Under the pieces are notes generated by a model. It was not told the DNA's origin. It was given only the letters and a program-made list of their open reading frames with translations, and ran no database searches. Shown one piece after another: positions 11,801 to 24,479 of a stretch of 64,000 nucleotides of DNA (position 1 is the stretch's first letter; every line of letters starts with the position of its first letter). Source of the DNA: Epiperipatus broadwayi. Lineage: Eukaryota > Onychophora > Udeonychophora > Euonychophora > Peripatidae. A program made the position numbers and the translations under genes. The DNA lies in contig JAQFVV010006220.1 of the NCBI GenBank assembly GCA_028023455.1, forward strand, positions 11,335,916 to 11,399,915, written 5' to 3'.

Positions 11801-13400
11801 ATTAACTAATTTAATTGCTACCAGCACAAAATTAAAGATAACTTTTATAAATGGTAATTAATGCATATATAGTTATATCACATATATAACTAACTAAGAC
11901 TGAATTGGATTGAAATAGGAATGAGAAATAACATGAAACCAGAATAAATTTAATATATATTTATTAATCAAACAGAACATAATTTAATGTGGGAAAAGCA
12001 CACTGACTTTATAATGTGAGGATTTGACATTTCTCCTCATCAAATCTTTAATTATTAATATGAAGATACATTTAAAGAATCACTAAGCTGTGCCTAAATA
12101 AGATTCTGCCAATTCCTACTGAAAGTGGTAGCTACTATTATAAATTTGCTGTAACAGTCTTAGGCAAAATATTTACTATCTTTTCCTTTTAAATATTTTT
12201 ATTTAAACATTTAAATAAATATTTTAAGCAAAATATGTATTGCGACATTATTACTTTAATAAAGTATGAGCATATAATTCAGCTCAGGGAAGAGATTGAA
12301 CCCAGAAACCAAAGATATAAATTTCAGTTTAATACTGAATAATTAAATTATGGGACTCAGAATTGCCTATAATGAGATCACTGACATGCTACAGCACCAG
12401 CAAATTACAATAACAGAATGCCCTGTGGATAGATTAGAGTCAAGAGTTTTCATGACAAACATCGGTACCCTGGAACCGAGTGTCACGCTGCTAAAAGGTC
12501 AGGGTTGTCTAACATGACTGCCTGGAATTATACATCAGGTATTATTAGTGTGCACCCCAAAAGAAGATAAGATGGGATGGCCTTTCCTGAGGTCCAATCT
12601 TAAGGAGAAGATGCAGAAGAATGTTAAACATTGAACATGAATTTAATGTACCTAATTCTCCAAATGAAAGTATGACATTAATTATTACAAAAATATGAGG
12701 CAATAGCCCGGTTAGTATTACTATCATGAGCCAATTTTAACAATGCTATATAAAATCAAGTGACATTAGGGGAATAAATAAAATATAATAAAACTCTGGT
12801 TTATAGATTTCAATCTATACATAGAAACTATTATGAGGGAGGGAAAAAATATATTTGATCAACTGGACAAATAATTACTGGATATACTTTCATATTACTA
12901 AGACCAGCACATTACTTTAATCTCAATAAGACAGAAATTTAATAGTAAACCATAATACATCATTTTTAAATTAAATAAAATAATAGGAATTTGAACCAGT
13001 GAGGATGGAGGATGTCATTAAGAAACAGTTATGGGAAGATATTGGCAATTATATCTCTGAATATTTATTAGTTTAAATGCTCGCTGCTTTGATTCAGTAA
13101 AGAAATATTATAGGCACAACCACAGTGATAAACAAAAAAATGAGCATAGGTTACATTTAGTTTAATTAAGATATAGACAAGTTATACAAATGAAATAATA
13201 TTTACTTAAATGAGAATTTATAATAAAACATTTATAGGAGTTAAAAAATGACATTATTTTATAGTTTGCTAGCTTTAAACTTTGAAGTAGAATATTTTAA
13301 TTTAGAAATAGTTTGTTAACACAGAGCTCTGGGGTTATAGATTGGCATTACTGATTAGTTGCTGTACTGGATAAGGTGTTGGCTTTCAGGTATCATGGTC
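11800..13400. other. Non-coding sequence, unassigned
   Basis: AT-rich, with a less AT-rich patch at about 12350-12620 that is broken in all frames. No repeat family was recognised. Confidence 0.4.
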
Positions 13401-13406
13401 TTTTGA

Positions 13407-13687
13407 GCAGGCATAGCTAGGCAGTTTCTTGTGGCAGCTCTGGTGGTTGAAGCATTGGCTAGCAATGATCGCACCATTCTTTCAGTGGGTTTAGAAGCAG
13501 CAATTGCCTTTCTCCAGTCAGATCTTTCAAAGAGTGATCTGACATTAATTCAGCATGGTGACACCCTTCTAAAATTAATGACTTCTCCCACAAGCTTAAT
13601 ATGTACTCTATTTATACTTTTACTAGAAAAGAACCCATTTCACTTGGAAACCCATGAACTCTATCTAAAATATCACACTAAGTTGTA
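13407..13687 (+). CDS. Possible host exon or fragment, HEAT/ARM-like helical sequence
   Basis: A frame open from 13407 encodes a stretch that looks protein-like rather than random: balanced Ala, Leu, Ser, Asp and Glu with helix-forming periodicity (for example ASNDRTILSVGLEAAIAFLQ). Most open frames around it are Phe/Ile/Lys/Tyr-rich. A candidate 3' splice acceptor 'gagcag' ends at 13410, which would make the exon start GCATAGCTAGG. The protein character fades after about 13605 (LLKLMTSPT), so the real 3' boundary is probably there or slightly later, and the frame then runs by chance to 13687. There is no convincing ATG near the start. The pattern suggests an internal exon of a helical-repeat protein, but I do not recognise the gene and no neighbouring exon was found. 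It could also be a pseudogene or transposon fragment. Confidence 0.35.
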
Positions 13688-13699
13688 AGATTTCTCAAT

Positions 13700-16090
13700 T
13701 TGATCAAAAATACTTTTATTTAGGCTTCCATAAGGCTTCAAATCCTCTTCCAGATGTCAAAATGGTTTTGCTACAGCAATTTTAATGACTACTTTTTCTA
13801 TAAATAAATTTGAGTAAGCAATTATCAACTTTCTATCTTTGATTTAATCCCAGGTGTGGTGGATTTAAATGCAAATCTGTTTACAGCTAACTTTTTATCT
13901 TTAATTAATTTAACTAAAAACTTTTTACTCTTTTACAAAACTAAATCATGCCACTCTATATATATTATTATATAAGGTAAATCATACATCTACATACAAA
14001 TTTATATTTACTAAATTTAATAAATTGACATTTCAACTATTTAAAATTATAACATTAAATTTTATATTTTATAAATAAATGATTTAACATTATATTCGCT
14101 GTAACAACTATTAGCCTATGTATGTACAGCGTTTATTCATATGTGCATATATAATGCTGCACACCCAGCCATGATAGAAAGGTTTATATGTTTATTTATT
14201 AAAATATTCATTTTGATAGGGTTTGAATCCAGCACAGATAGGTTTGGTGGATAAACTAAAACATGCAATGAGAAGGGTTTGAACCTGACCATTGTAATAA
14301 GTTCAGAATAATTTATTGCTAATTTGTTTAAAATCTGGGTGGACTTTGGTGTCCATTTTGTTTTATTGCTTTATTTTATTTTAATAATCATTGTCAAAGT
14401 ACTGGCGATCAATTGATTTTATTAGCAGCACTTTTAAGTATGCTGATTTCTTTTATTATATTATTATTTTGTTCTTAAATTAAATGGAATTGATTATTGG
14501 AAAGTGGGGAAAATGTATGCTTCAGTAGTTAAAATTTTCTTTGCTTCTTAATTATCATTATATATTACATGAGTCATTATTTAAGCATATCATTGTGAGA
14601 TATATCAAACTATTTAAGGGTTTATTTTTTATTAAATTAAATCATTCATTTCTTTATTGATGCATTGCTAGCATATGTCAGAATTAATTAATGATTTATA
14701 CTTCATTGCTTTAATCAGATTTGTCCATACCATTGCTTTGGAGAATTATGAAGTTCCATTGTCTTGTTTCATATTGTTCAAAACAGGGGTAGACAGCTAT
14801 GCCCTGGAACAAGTGAGCTAGAGTAGCAGAAACTCTGCATGGGTGGCTGTACACCAGACCATAGCAACTTTCTACCTGCCTCTCTATAAGGTATCATTCT
14901 GCCAGAAACATGGGTATACCCTCATCCAGTAAAATAATGATGAAGTATTCTACTAGCCAAAGATGCCATTTTCCTTTCACTGACATATATGCTAGTACCA
15001 TCATTCTTATAGTTAACTTCCTAGCCTGTTTGATAAAAATAAATCGTAGTGATATGGTATAATGAACTATTTTAGTCTTTAAATATTCTTCATTGGAGTT
15101 TCATAACCAACCTTGCTGAAGCTGCTCACCCTCTTTCAAATCAACCATTCCCAGATCTAAAGTTTTGTTAATTATTTGAGATCTTTAAAATGTGGAAAAT
15201 GAAGAACAAAATATTTATCTTAGCATACTTATAAATACCGATGTATTCTCTTCATATGTTAAAAATCAAAACAATGATTCTTTATAAATTTGTATGTTGT
15301 AATGCTAAAGGTAAAATTTCAGAACTAAAGAAATAGTGAAACTCCATGTTATTAAATGTATGTATGATTCTTCAATTTGTATAACGTCTAATAATATGAT
15401 TTCTGAACAAAATTTGATATTGTAATACTGCACGATACCTATATATGTTACTATATAAATAACTTAATGTATTTTCCTCAAATATTTGTAAATAAATGAA
15501 AGACTTATATGCATGAAGTTGGTAAATATATAATCACATTTAATCACATTTGTTATATTTATATAAAAATTTAATCCAGTGTGTTCGAATTTTTATTAAA
15601 TAATATAAGATTAGTTATATATGTCTTTTAAATTGTCGGGTTCACTCAATATCTCATCGATCATCGTCATCAAATCAGATCTCATATTTTATGCTGTTGT
15701 TCTGGGCCCAGAAATAAAGAATTTGCATTGTGTCACTGCAGGTGTTGTCTTTAGTGTTATAGATTTGGAAAATGAGCAAATAGGTTAAAATTCATGAGTG
15801 CTCCTGACCTCTGTATCTCAGGCATGAGTGGATTCAGGGTACTTTTGCTCAAATTCTAAATCTTGATGGATGGACATACATTTTCGACTAGTACAGTATT
15901 AATTTTCTTATCAAAACGATAGAAAATCTGAAATTTAAAAAAATCATTTTGGAAGCATATGAATAAGTCATATTCTCTAGAAAATAAACTTACAGTTGGT
16001 ATAAGATTGAGATCTCAAATACATAAAAAACTGACATTTGTCAAATCTTTACAAGTATGCAAACAAGTTACTTTAGGGTTTTGGTGGCTT
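13700..16090. other. Non-coding sequence, unassigned
   Basis: AT-rich throughout. More balanced patches at about 14780-14930 and 15640-15860 hold no interpretable frame. Confidence 0.4.
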
Positions 16091-16094
16091 AATG

Positions 16095-16205
16095 CAAAAA
16101 ATAAAAATTATTTGCTAAATGCTTTGGTGCACTAGTTTTATATTTAAATTCTAGTTCCCAAGGATGAAAGCAAAAGTCAGACATTGATATATACAATATA
16201 ACTAA
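16095..16205 (-). repeat. Dispersed repeat family R, partial, reversed
   Basis: The complement contains 'tctgacttttgctttcatcc..gggaactagaatttaaat', matching the 'ctggcttttagctttcatcagtgagaactgggattcaaa' core of the units at 2.7, 7.4-8.2 and 21 kb. Confidence 0.4.
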
Positions 16206-16209
16206 ACTA

Positions 16210-17100
16210 ATAAAATAATCAAGAGCTTTGTCATTCAGGAAGTCATGTAACTTTTACATACCCAAGCGATTGCTTTGAGCTTAAATCCTGATATTGTTTA
16301 ACTCTCAAATCCAACACTTTATCATTATGCTCATAACTTTATTAAATAATAATAATATGATAAGACCAACAATCTATGCTCATACACAACTGTCTAAACT
16401 TCTTTCGTATTCCGACTCCTAATTATTACAAACCAAAAAAATCATTTTGAGTTCTAGAGTATGCCATTTTACCACTGCACTAAACCACACGTGATTTATT
16501 GTTTATAACAAATTTGATTACATCTAACTAAAATCATTTAACATTTCTTCCAGCTATTGTTTAAGATAAACCATCATTTTCTGTTCACATTTTGATCTTA
16601 TTATAATTATTACTCTGGAACAATTCAATGATTTAAAAAAATATTCTTAAATTGTTTTTACAAGCTTAGTAGTTGTATTAACCTGATCACAAATCATAAA
16701 GTTGTAAATAGAATTGGCAAATTCCATAAACGAAAACAAAGATTTGATTTATTGCTTACATATGATTTGTCCCATGTCCCACGTGACTTAGCAATTGTAA
16801 ATAAACCGTTCTCATAACTCGGTGTTTATTTGGCTTTTATTTACTTTTTTTACAGAAATTGTGTTACCTTTTTTCTAATAATTTAAATATTCTATGTTGA
16901 AGTTTACCAAACGTGATGAAAATAATTTTTTTAATAATTAATTGATGAATTTTTAGACTGCTATAATTTATCTAAACAATTATATTAAAACTTAAAAATT
17001 GTAATTTTATTCATAACTATCTATATTGAAAATTCTGCGCAGTTAAGTTCTAATAGCATCACAGGTGCGAGGTCTTCATCATTCATTAATAGGTTACTGT
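16210..17100. other. AT-rich non-coding sequence
   Basis: No gene or recognised repeat. Confidence 0.45.
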
Positions 17101-17106
17101 AATTCT

Positions 17107-17145
17107 AATTATCAGGTGTGCTTCGGCACACAGCTGATGAATTTG
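17107..17145. other. Long hairpin with TTCG tetraloop
   Basis: GTGTGC-TTCG-GCACAC at 17116-17131 is a perfect 6-bp stem closed by TTCG. The pairing continues outward as ATCAG/CTGAT after a 2-nt bulge, and then AATT/AATT after a single-base bulge. This makes about 15 bp. UUCG loops are exceptionally stable in RNA. No surrounding ncRNA family was recognised. Confidence 0.5.
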
Positions 17146-17654
17146 TAATGGATCATAAGTTTCTAATTATTTAAAGAAAATTTCAACATTTTATTACTTA
17201 GCTGTAGGGAGCTTCTAATGTCAAACAATCTTTGTTAATCACATGACTTAATAAAGGCTGTTCAACTTTTGTATTGAAAATAAAATTTAATACATCTGAT
17301 ATTTATACATAAGCTTATAGATGCGTGTACATATTATCAAATACAATACTCTGTAAATATAAAGACATTTACATTTATATGTGTGTGCGCATCGCTCTTG
17401 CTTTTATATATTAGCACGCGTGTTCAAACAAGCAGATTATTTAACAGTAAGAATTATTCTTTATCATTGTGGCTCTTTTTCAATTCAATAAGGTTCCTAT
17501 TCTTGCCTAATGATATCAATGCAAAGTCATTACTGTCCTTTCCAAATTTTTTAGTACCGTATATATATTAACTCAGTTTGGATTTTTAACTTTCCTTCAA
17601 ACTTTAAATGCACTTATCTGTGCTCTCTCTCTCTCTTTTTTTCAATGTAAAATT

Positions 17655-17984
17655 ACATAAATGATAGTGAACCCAAACCTTTTGCTATTTATAGGCTGAA
17701 AATGGGCCTGGATGATCTATGCAAATGCTGTAACAGATCCGACGAGACCTTTCTTCACCTGATGGAGGAATGTACAGCCTTTAGTGATTTGAGATCTATG
17801 GTCTTTCATAAGCCTATTGTGAATCTAAGACTCTTATTTAAAGAAAACATTATTTTATTCAAGCCTCATAATGCCATAGTTGTTGTGCATGTAATGAGAA
17901 CAATATGGATATCTAGGTGTGCTCTGATCTTTGATAACAAGAAGATATATTGGAAAAAAAAAAATGGAAAAAGAATGGGATGAC
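17655..17984 (+). pseudogene. LINE ORF2 C-terminus (zinc-binding end), family E
   Basis: The frame from about 17654 reads through YRLKMGLDDLCKCC to the zinc motif C-x2-C-x8-H-x4-C (residues CKCC...H...C at about 17717-17775). This is the zf-RVT motif found after the reverse transcriptase of L1/Tx1-like LINEs and plant LINEs. The following hydrophobic and basic segment, including 'RTIWISRCALIF', matches the helical 'W..R....F' tail of these proteins. The copy is 5'-truncated, with no reverse transcriptase upstream. It is a different family from the LINEs at 34-44 kb: it ends in an A tail rather than in triplets. Confidence 0.6.
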
Positions 17985-18252
17985 ATGTTTTATAAAGGTT
18001 TGAAATTTTGGCCAAGAAAAACGTTTTTATTGGTATGGGGTGGTTATGTTCCTACAAGGTGTGAAATGTGGAGCTGAATGCTCTTACAGAACACTGATTA
18101 AATGAAAGGTGGAGATAATGTAATTTACTGGATACATTTGAACTTAATTTATTTTTTAAAGTAATGATTGTTACGATGTATGTACTGAATCAAATGTAAA
18201 TATGGTTTTTTTAAATAAAAAAAAAAAAAAGAACTGATAAAAAAAAAAATAT
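17985..18252 (+). mobile_element. 3' UTR and A tail of LINE family E
   Basis: Non-coding sequence follows the zinc-binding end and finishes at 'aaataaa' plus A tracts at 18217-18230 and 18240-18250. This fits a LINE 3' end. No clear target duplication could be paired with the 5' side. Confidence 0.45.
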
Positions 18253-18259
18253 TATGAAT

Positions 18260-21040
18260 GAGATACAATTTAGATATAAATTAAATGTTTGGATCATAAA
18301 ATTTAAAAATCATTTTTCTAACACAAGTGTGCAATAAAAAAATAAAGATTAGGCAAAATCTATTGTCAACTCAAATATTTTTAACCTGCAATGATTGCAA
18401 TACAGTTTAGTCACATAAATGCTACAAGTGATATCTTATACAATTTCTAAGAATGGTATGTTTTATATAAATATCATTTTAAATTTGATTTTTTTAATTA
18501 TAAGTAATATTATTATTAATTACAAAATGTGTTAAAATGTTTTTATTAAAAAATTTGAAAAATTTAGCCATAAAATCACAAAAATGAAAATATTAAATTA
18601 CTTTTATTTAACTGGATTCAATTGATTGTTTTCTTATAACCAAGTATTATAATGAAATAAATTTGCTTTTTATTATTGTTGCCATTAGTTATAACAAGTT
18701 TTATAATAGTCATCTTTAAAAATAGATTTTAAAAAAGGCAGTCATTTGTAAAAGTGGTATGAGATACTGATAAATCAGAAAACAGGGGCATAAAATTTAT
18801 ACTACATGAATTAAATTCAAACTTATTTGATTTTTGCAAACAGATACATATTTATGAAAGTACTGATATGGATACCTTTTCAATTTTAAAAAATAATATG
18901 AAATTAAGATATCTGAAAACTGATAGCAGTATAAATAGACCATTTATAGCCATTGCAAGTTAATTAACAATTAATTCAGTTGATTATAAAAAATAACAAA
19001 TGTTATACATGTATTGAAAAAAAATAGCTTACATTACATGATTTGAACTTTAAATAATAAAATTAATGCCAATAATAATTATAATCTGGTAAAAATTATT
19101 TTATTCCACCCCTCACACAAATGAATAAGATTAATTAATGAACAAGTTGTAAGCTTGTTCATACATATAAATTTTTAGCTTAAAAAAATATTAAAGTTAA
19201 TATTAGAATCTCATATGCATACTTCTTCATTCCAAATTCAGTTCTTACACCCAAACTTAAATATAAATATAACTAATAATAATAATAATACACTGTATTA
19301 CTATTTTTTATGAAAATGGAAACATAAATACAAGTATAGATTACAAAATTATATTACAAATATGATTTTCAAAAATATAATAGCCTTTGGAATATTTTTT
19401 TATTTAATTAACTTCTTAAAAGTATTCATTGGAGTGAACAATTTTAAATGTAAGCAAGATTAAAGCATTGTTTGAAAAGTTACACTGGAAAGTTTTTTTA
19501 TACTTTGATTATTATTATTTATTCTCAGTGTATTTCAATGTATATTTCTTTGGTTTGCTCTCTCTCCCTCTTTCTCTCCTTCCCTCTTTATTTCTTTCCT
19601 CCCTTCTCTTTCATATTTTTTACACTTTAAAGTCTTAACTCAGTCTTTTATTTCAAACAAATTTTATTTTTAAAAATTAGAAACAATTATTTAAAAGAGA
19701 ATAATTTTTAAACAAATATAATATATGAGTAAAATAAATGTAGATAATGGTGCTTGCAAGCTTAAGTATTAATTCACAGAGGTATTATTATAGCCCAAAT
19801 CAATTTTGGCTTTAAGTAATCTTAACAAGATAAAATAATAAAGTATTCATATTATTACTCTGTGAAATGCCAGTTTATCATGTATATATAATTAAGTTTA
19901 ATAAAGATGTTGTTAAGAAATTAATATCAGCTCTTAAAATTATTATATATGTATGTAAATTAATTTCCCAAACAAAATTTATTATATCAATTAAATCATC
20001 ATTACTAAAATGACTAAACTACAACATTATATTAAAATCACCAAACAAAAATTCTCCAGTATAATTCTTTCTAGTTAAATAACACCAGATTTTCAATTAG
20101 CTGCAAAGTGTAATCAATTTAATTATCAAATTTAAAATTGCACAGACTTTAAAGCATAAAACAGTTATGATACAATCTAACATTATAAACATTTCTTATT
20201 TTTTAACATAATTATATGTATGCTTATATACTATAAAAAGCATCACATTTAATGATTGAGGGTATTATATCTTTCATATTTTAAAAAAAGAACATAAAAT
20301 TAGCTGAATTCAAATCATATTGAATGTGCAATAATGTTGCATTGTGTTGTGATTACTTCATGATTAAAAATCAGTGCAATCTTGGATATGATATTTAAAG
20401 GGAATGGGATTTGTACAATGCATTAGGGTTTCAGCATTATAATCACAATCAGCTGAAGATTGGTGTTGTGAGCCATGAAATGGTCATACTGGAAAACTTG
20501 CAATTTTTTTAATGTGATATCAAAGTTTGTTTTTGTTTCAAGTGATAAAAATGTATGTATTGTTTCCAATTTGGTTTTGAACATATTTGGATTTTACATA
20601 TATTGTAATGGAAGAATAAATTAATATCTATTAAAAGTGAGATCAATAATGAAACAAAATGAGTAAATTGATTAACAATATATTTTTTTAATAACATAGA
20701 CATCAAATAGTAATTTTCAATAACTGTACAAATAAAAGAGGTAGTTTGCTTTTTCATGTCAATGATGCTGATGTTAAAATAAATAAACTGAATGTTGGCA
20801 GGAGTGCTTATGAAACACCTTAACAAATTACAAAAACTAATTATATTTATTTGATTATTAAAATATAATTTTGTAAAACTATCATTAGCTATTTTCCTGT
20901 AAAGACTTTGCATTTAGTTTTTAGATGAATTTATTATATATGATTCTATTTTATATCTTAATAGTATTGTTTATTACTCCTTAACAATTATAATACTATT
21001 ATCGGTGCCAACATAGACTGATACCTTTATTCCATTTTTA
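18260..21040. other. AT-rich non-coding sequence
   Basis: Includes (AAT) short runs near 19275 and a pyrimidine-rich tract at 19558-19610 (CT/CCT-rich). An open frame at 20509-20913 on the minus strand has no recognisable domain and is not called. Confidence 0.45.
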
Positions 21041-21044
21041 AGGG

Positions 21045-21928
21045 TATTAAAACAGGCAAAACTCTCTATACGTATTGCCACTCAGTGCAAGCCAGAGTAA
21101 TCAATGGCTTGTGCATAAAATCCCCATCTAGTGCCTACTCATCCAATATCCCCAAACTAGTTTCTGGCTTGTGGTCTTTGTTAGCGAGAAGCCATGGATC
21201 TGAGAGCATTGCACCTAGATCTTAGGATGTAATGCAACCCTCCAGCAGCCACTTTTTAACTACAAAACTATGAGTCTTAAATTGAAAATACTATAACATT
21301 TTCAATCCAAGCTCATTCACTTATATAATCATATAGGTCTAAACTCAGTTCAGTACCTATACATTTTGGTGACTTTGGTTCATTAATAACCATAGCCACC
21401 ACTATCCTATTACACAGGATTGGTTTTAAGCCAATAAACATCACATGATCACCATTTCTTATGCTTGCTTATAACTGTTATTAAAACAGGCAAAATTCTC
21501 TATATGTATGATGTTTATTGGCTTAAAATCAATCCTGCTTAATAGGATAGTGGTGGCTATGGTTATTAAAGAACCAAAGTCACCAAAATGTATAGGTACT
21601 GAACTGAGTTCAGACCTATATGACTATATAAGCTAATGAGCTTGGATTAATAATATTATAGTGTTTTCAATTTAAGACTTATAGTTTTGTAGTTAAGTAG
21701 AAATAAAAGGTGGCTGCTGGAGGGTTGTATTAGATCCTAGGATCTAAGTGCAGTGCTCTCAAATCCAAGGCCCCTCATTGACAAAGGCCACAAGCCAGAA
21801 ACTAGTCTGGAGATATTGGATGAGTAGGCACTAGATGGGAATTTTATGCACAAGCCTTCTGGCATCCATTTATTACTCTGGCTTGCACTGAGTGGCAATA
21901 CGTATAGAAAATTTTGCCTGTTTTAATA
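21045..21928. repeat. 0.9-kb imperfect palindrome of repeat family R
   Basis: The left arm (about 21045-21442) and right arm (about 21510-21928) are reverse complements at high identity around a 67-bp spacer. The innermost paired block is AAGCCAATAAACATC (21428-21442) with its complement at 21510-21524. The outer ends carry AACAGGCAAAACTCT-like termini, as in the element at 2698. The spacer sequence ('accatttcttatgcttgctt') reappears inverted just outside the right arm at about 21930-21960, so the structure is a fold-back with partial duplication. No frame encodes a recognisable transposase. Confidence 0.75.
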
Positions 21929-21979
21929 ACAGTTATAAGCAAGCATAAGAAATGGTGGTTATGTGATATTTATTGGCCA

Positions 21980-24310
21980 TTTTAAGCTTACTTGATTCTT
22001 TAAAACAAAGCATTGTGAATACTTGGATAACTAACCAATAAACTTATGATTCAATGTATTCTACATACATAAATATGTGTATACATAAATATTTAAAAAA
22101 TACAATAGAATATACAAATGAAACATCTATACACATTGCAGTAAATATATTTTTATTGTTTAGAAATTTAATTAAAAATTATTGCCATCTTCATTTATAT
22201 CATTAAAATGTTGTTTTTATATATATAAAGAAATGTAAAAATAAAACTTGTGTTGTTCAATGATAGCATTTTTAAAAAAAAAAATTTTTTTTATTTTTTA
22301 AAAGGAAATGTACAAATAAATCTTGTGTTCTTCAATGCTGGTCAACTGATTTGTATACCCTGGGTGTTTCATTTGAAAGTAGGGTTTCTGATTTTTACTA
22401 CTTCTGTTAGGCACACTGAAACAAGTCAGTTCTTATTTTCATCATTGTTAGAGAATGTGAGCCTGGCTCAGTCAGGTATTCAGAAAAATGGCTAGCCTAT
22501 AGTGACCTCAATGCCAGGAAATTTAGGCATTTATTTGATTAACAATCATCAAAAGCATTATACTGAACTGGTGACTGGAGTAAACATGAAGACTACTTTT
22601 AAATCTTCATGGGTTGAAGTTCAACTCAACATTCTCAACAAGATGAGAATCATATTTTCTGATCAATTGCAGTTTTAATAATTAAAAAAAAACCCAGCAA
22701 TAAACCAGACCTCTTTCTAGTTTTTCTTTGGGAATTGCACTTAGTTTAACCTTGTTTTACTTGTTGTTACAAAGCCAGTTCATTTTTATTTTGAGTTTCA
22801 TTGTTTTATTTATATTGAATAAAAAAAATATATAGACTTTTTTATGTCAAAAACAAGAAATTTGAAGCTGATTTTTATTTTGTCTTTAGTATTGTTTTCA
22901 TGAAAGTTGAAAAGATTTACAACTGATCATATTTTTTGTCACCTTTTTCAAAAGCAAAATTTTCAAAGATAAATAGTACTAAAATTTCCAAATAAACCTG
23001 TTAATTACAAGTAGTTTTTAAAAAAATTGAAATTATATATTCAATTTATAAATTAATTTGTGAGTATTAAATAATTCAAAGTTAAAAAAAATTTATACTT
23101 GATCATATCTTCCCCCTTCCCACCTTTTTCAAAACCAAATAAGAGATTGAAAAAATAAATAATATTAAAAGATCAAAACAAACCTGTTAATTATAATGAA
23201 TAAAAAGTTTTAAATTAGATATTTAATTAAAAACTTAATTTATAAGTTAGTATTACATAGTATGATAATGAGAAATCACTTTTCCAAATAAAAAGTACAC
23301 TAAATCTTAAATTTATCAATTAGTTGTTCCAGCATTGTTTCCCCGACATAGATACAATCTTTAAAAAAATCAAGTGAATATAAAATGAAATGCAGACCCA
23401 ACTATATTGTTACCCTATTATCTATATGCATCACATAGATAGGAATGTGCACAATGTCATGCAGTTTATTAATCACTTCATATTCATACAAATAAGATTT
23501 AGATCCTTAGTCAGGGGAATAAAATTAGTGATCTAGTATATATATATATGGAATTGTGAACCACACATGAAGTGCATCTTATAATATTATCATGTTATTT
23601 GGAAGAGTAAACTTTACAATAACATTATAACTCATTACCTATATTACACTTGTTCTCTATAAAGAGATAAAGATAAGACATGTGTAAAAAAACACATTTA
23701 CATCACTTACAACATTTAAATTGTAATCAAAGTGGGATGTGAATAGGATTCTTGTGATCAGTAGGCTATAACAACAATATAGGTGTTTTTTTTTAATAAA
23801 TCTTCTGCTATTCAGGCACATATGTATATATATAATGTCATTACATCAATATGCACACTATAATATGTAGCAAACTAATCATCTAATGACAGACTTTTTT
23901 TGCAACATGTGAAATATATCCGTAATACAAACAGTGAGCAATGTGTATCAATATTTAATGTAAGAGTAGGAATACCACATTTGCAATTATATTTATTTAG
24001 TATAAGAGCAGAAATACCATATGCACAACTATATTTATTTAACATGAAAGCAAGAATACCACACGTGCATCTATATACTCGCCACGCCTGCATATATATA
24101 TATTCAAGACAGAACAATATAAAACACAATTATTGACAGAATCCTTATTTCAAACTTCTAATGATCTAAAATATTCATGTCTGATATCTAAATTGACTAT
24201 AAATGAAAATAATATTAAATATATATATATATCTGAAGATCATCATCTTTTATATCCACACATTTGAATTACTTAAATCGCATTATTATTTATGATAAAC
24301 GTTATAGACA
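21980..24310. other. AT-rich non-coding sequence
   Basis: Around 23950-24060 there are three related units of about 50 bp, each carrying 'ttaatgtaagagta/taagagcag...ataccaca', a short degenerate tandem repeat that produces overlapping open frames on both strands. Nothing else was recognised. Confidence 0.4.
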
Positions 24311-24316
24311 AAATTT

Positions 24317-24445
24317 AACATTTGATCTTTTTTTTTCTCATGTGTCATAGCATTAGCCGGGAAACGAACCCGCTAATCCGGGACAACTGCTTGTAAAGCA
24401 GCTATCGCTGACCTCTCGACCACCAATGCTTGACAACATTTGATC
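24317..24445 (-). repeat. tRNA-Val-like SINE, copy 2
   Basis: The tRNA-like part is 24429-24350 on the minus strand. It has acceptor arms GCATTGG/CTAATGC, a D arm, anticodon loop TTTACAA (TAC) and T arm GGGTTCG. The 3' part ATGACACATGAG leads to the A tail (T run at 24326-24336). Perfect 11-bp target duplications AACATTTGATC lie at 24317-24327 and 24435-24445. It shares the ATGACACATGAG tail with copy 3, so both descend from one source gene. Confidence 0.9.
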
Positions 24446-24479
24446 ATTTTAACACATATAAATATATATTTATTTTAAT

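Noticed and set aside
17130-17160. A full hammerhead ribozyme beginning CTGATGA at 17134
   Set aside because: No stem II or GAAA box follows at a suitable distance; the match is to one box only.
20509-20913. A 134-codon minus-strand open frame
   Set aside because: No recognisable motif and no supporting context; composition is what AT-rich DNA gives.
23875-24136. Overlapping open frames on both strands with Cys-rich sequence
   Set aside because: They come from a short degenerate tandem repeat of about 50 bp; the regular cysteines reflect the repeat period.
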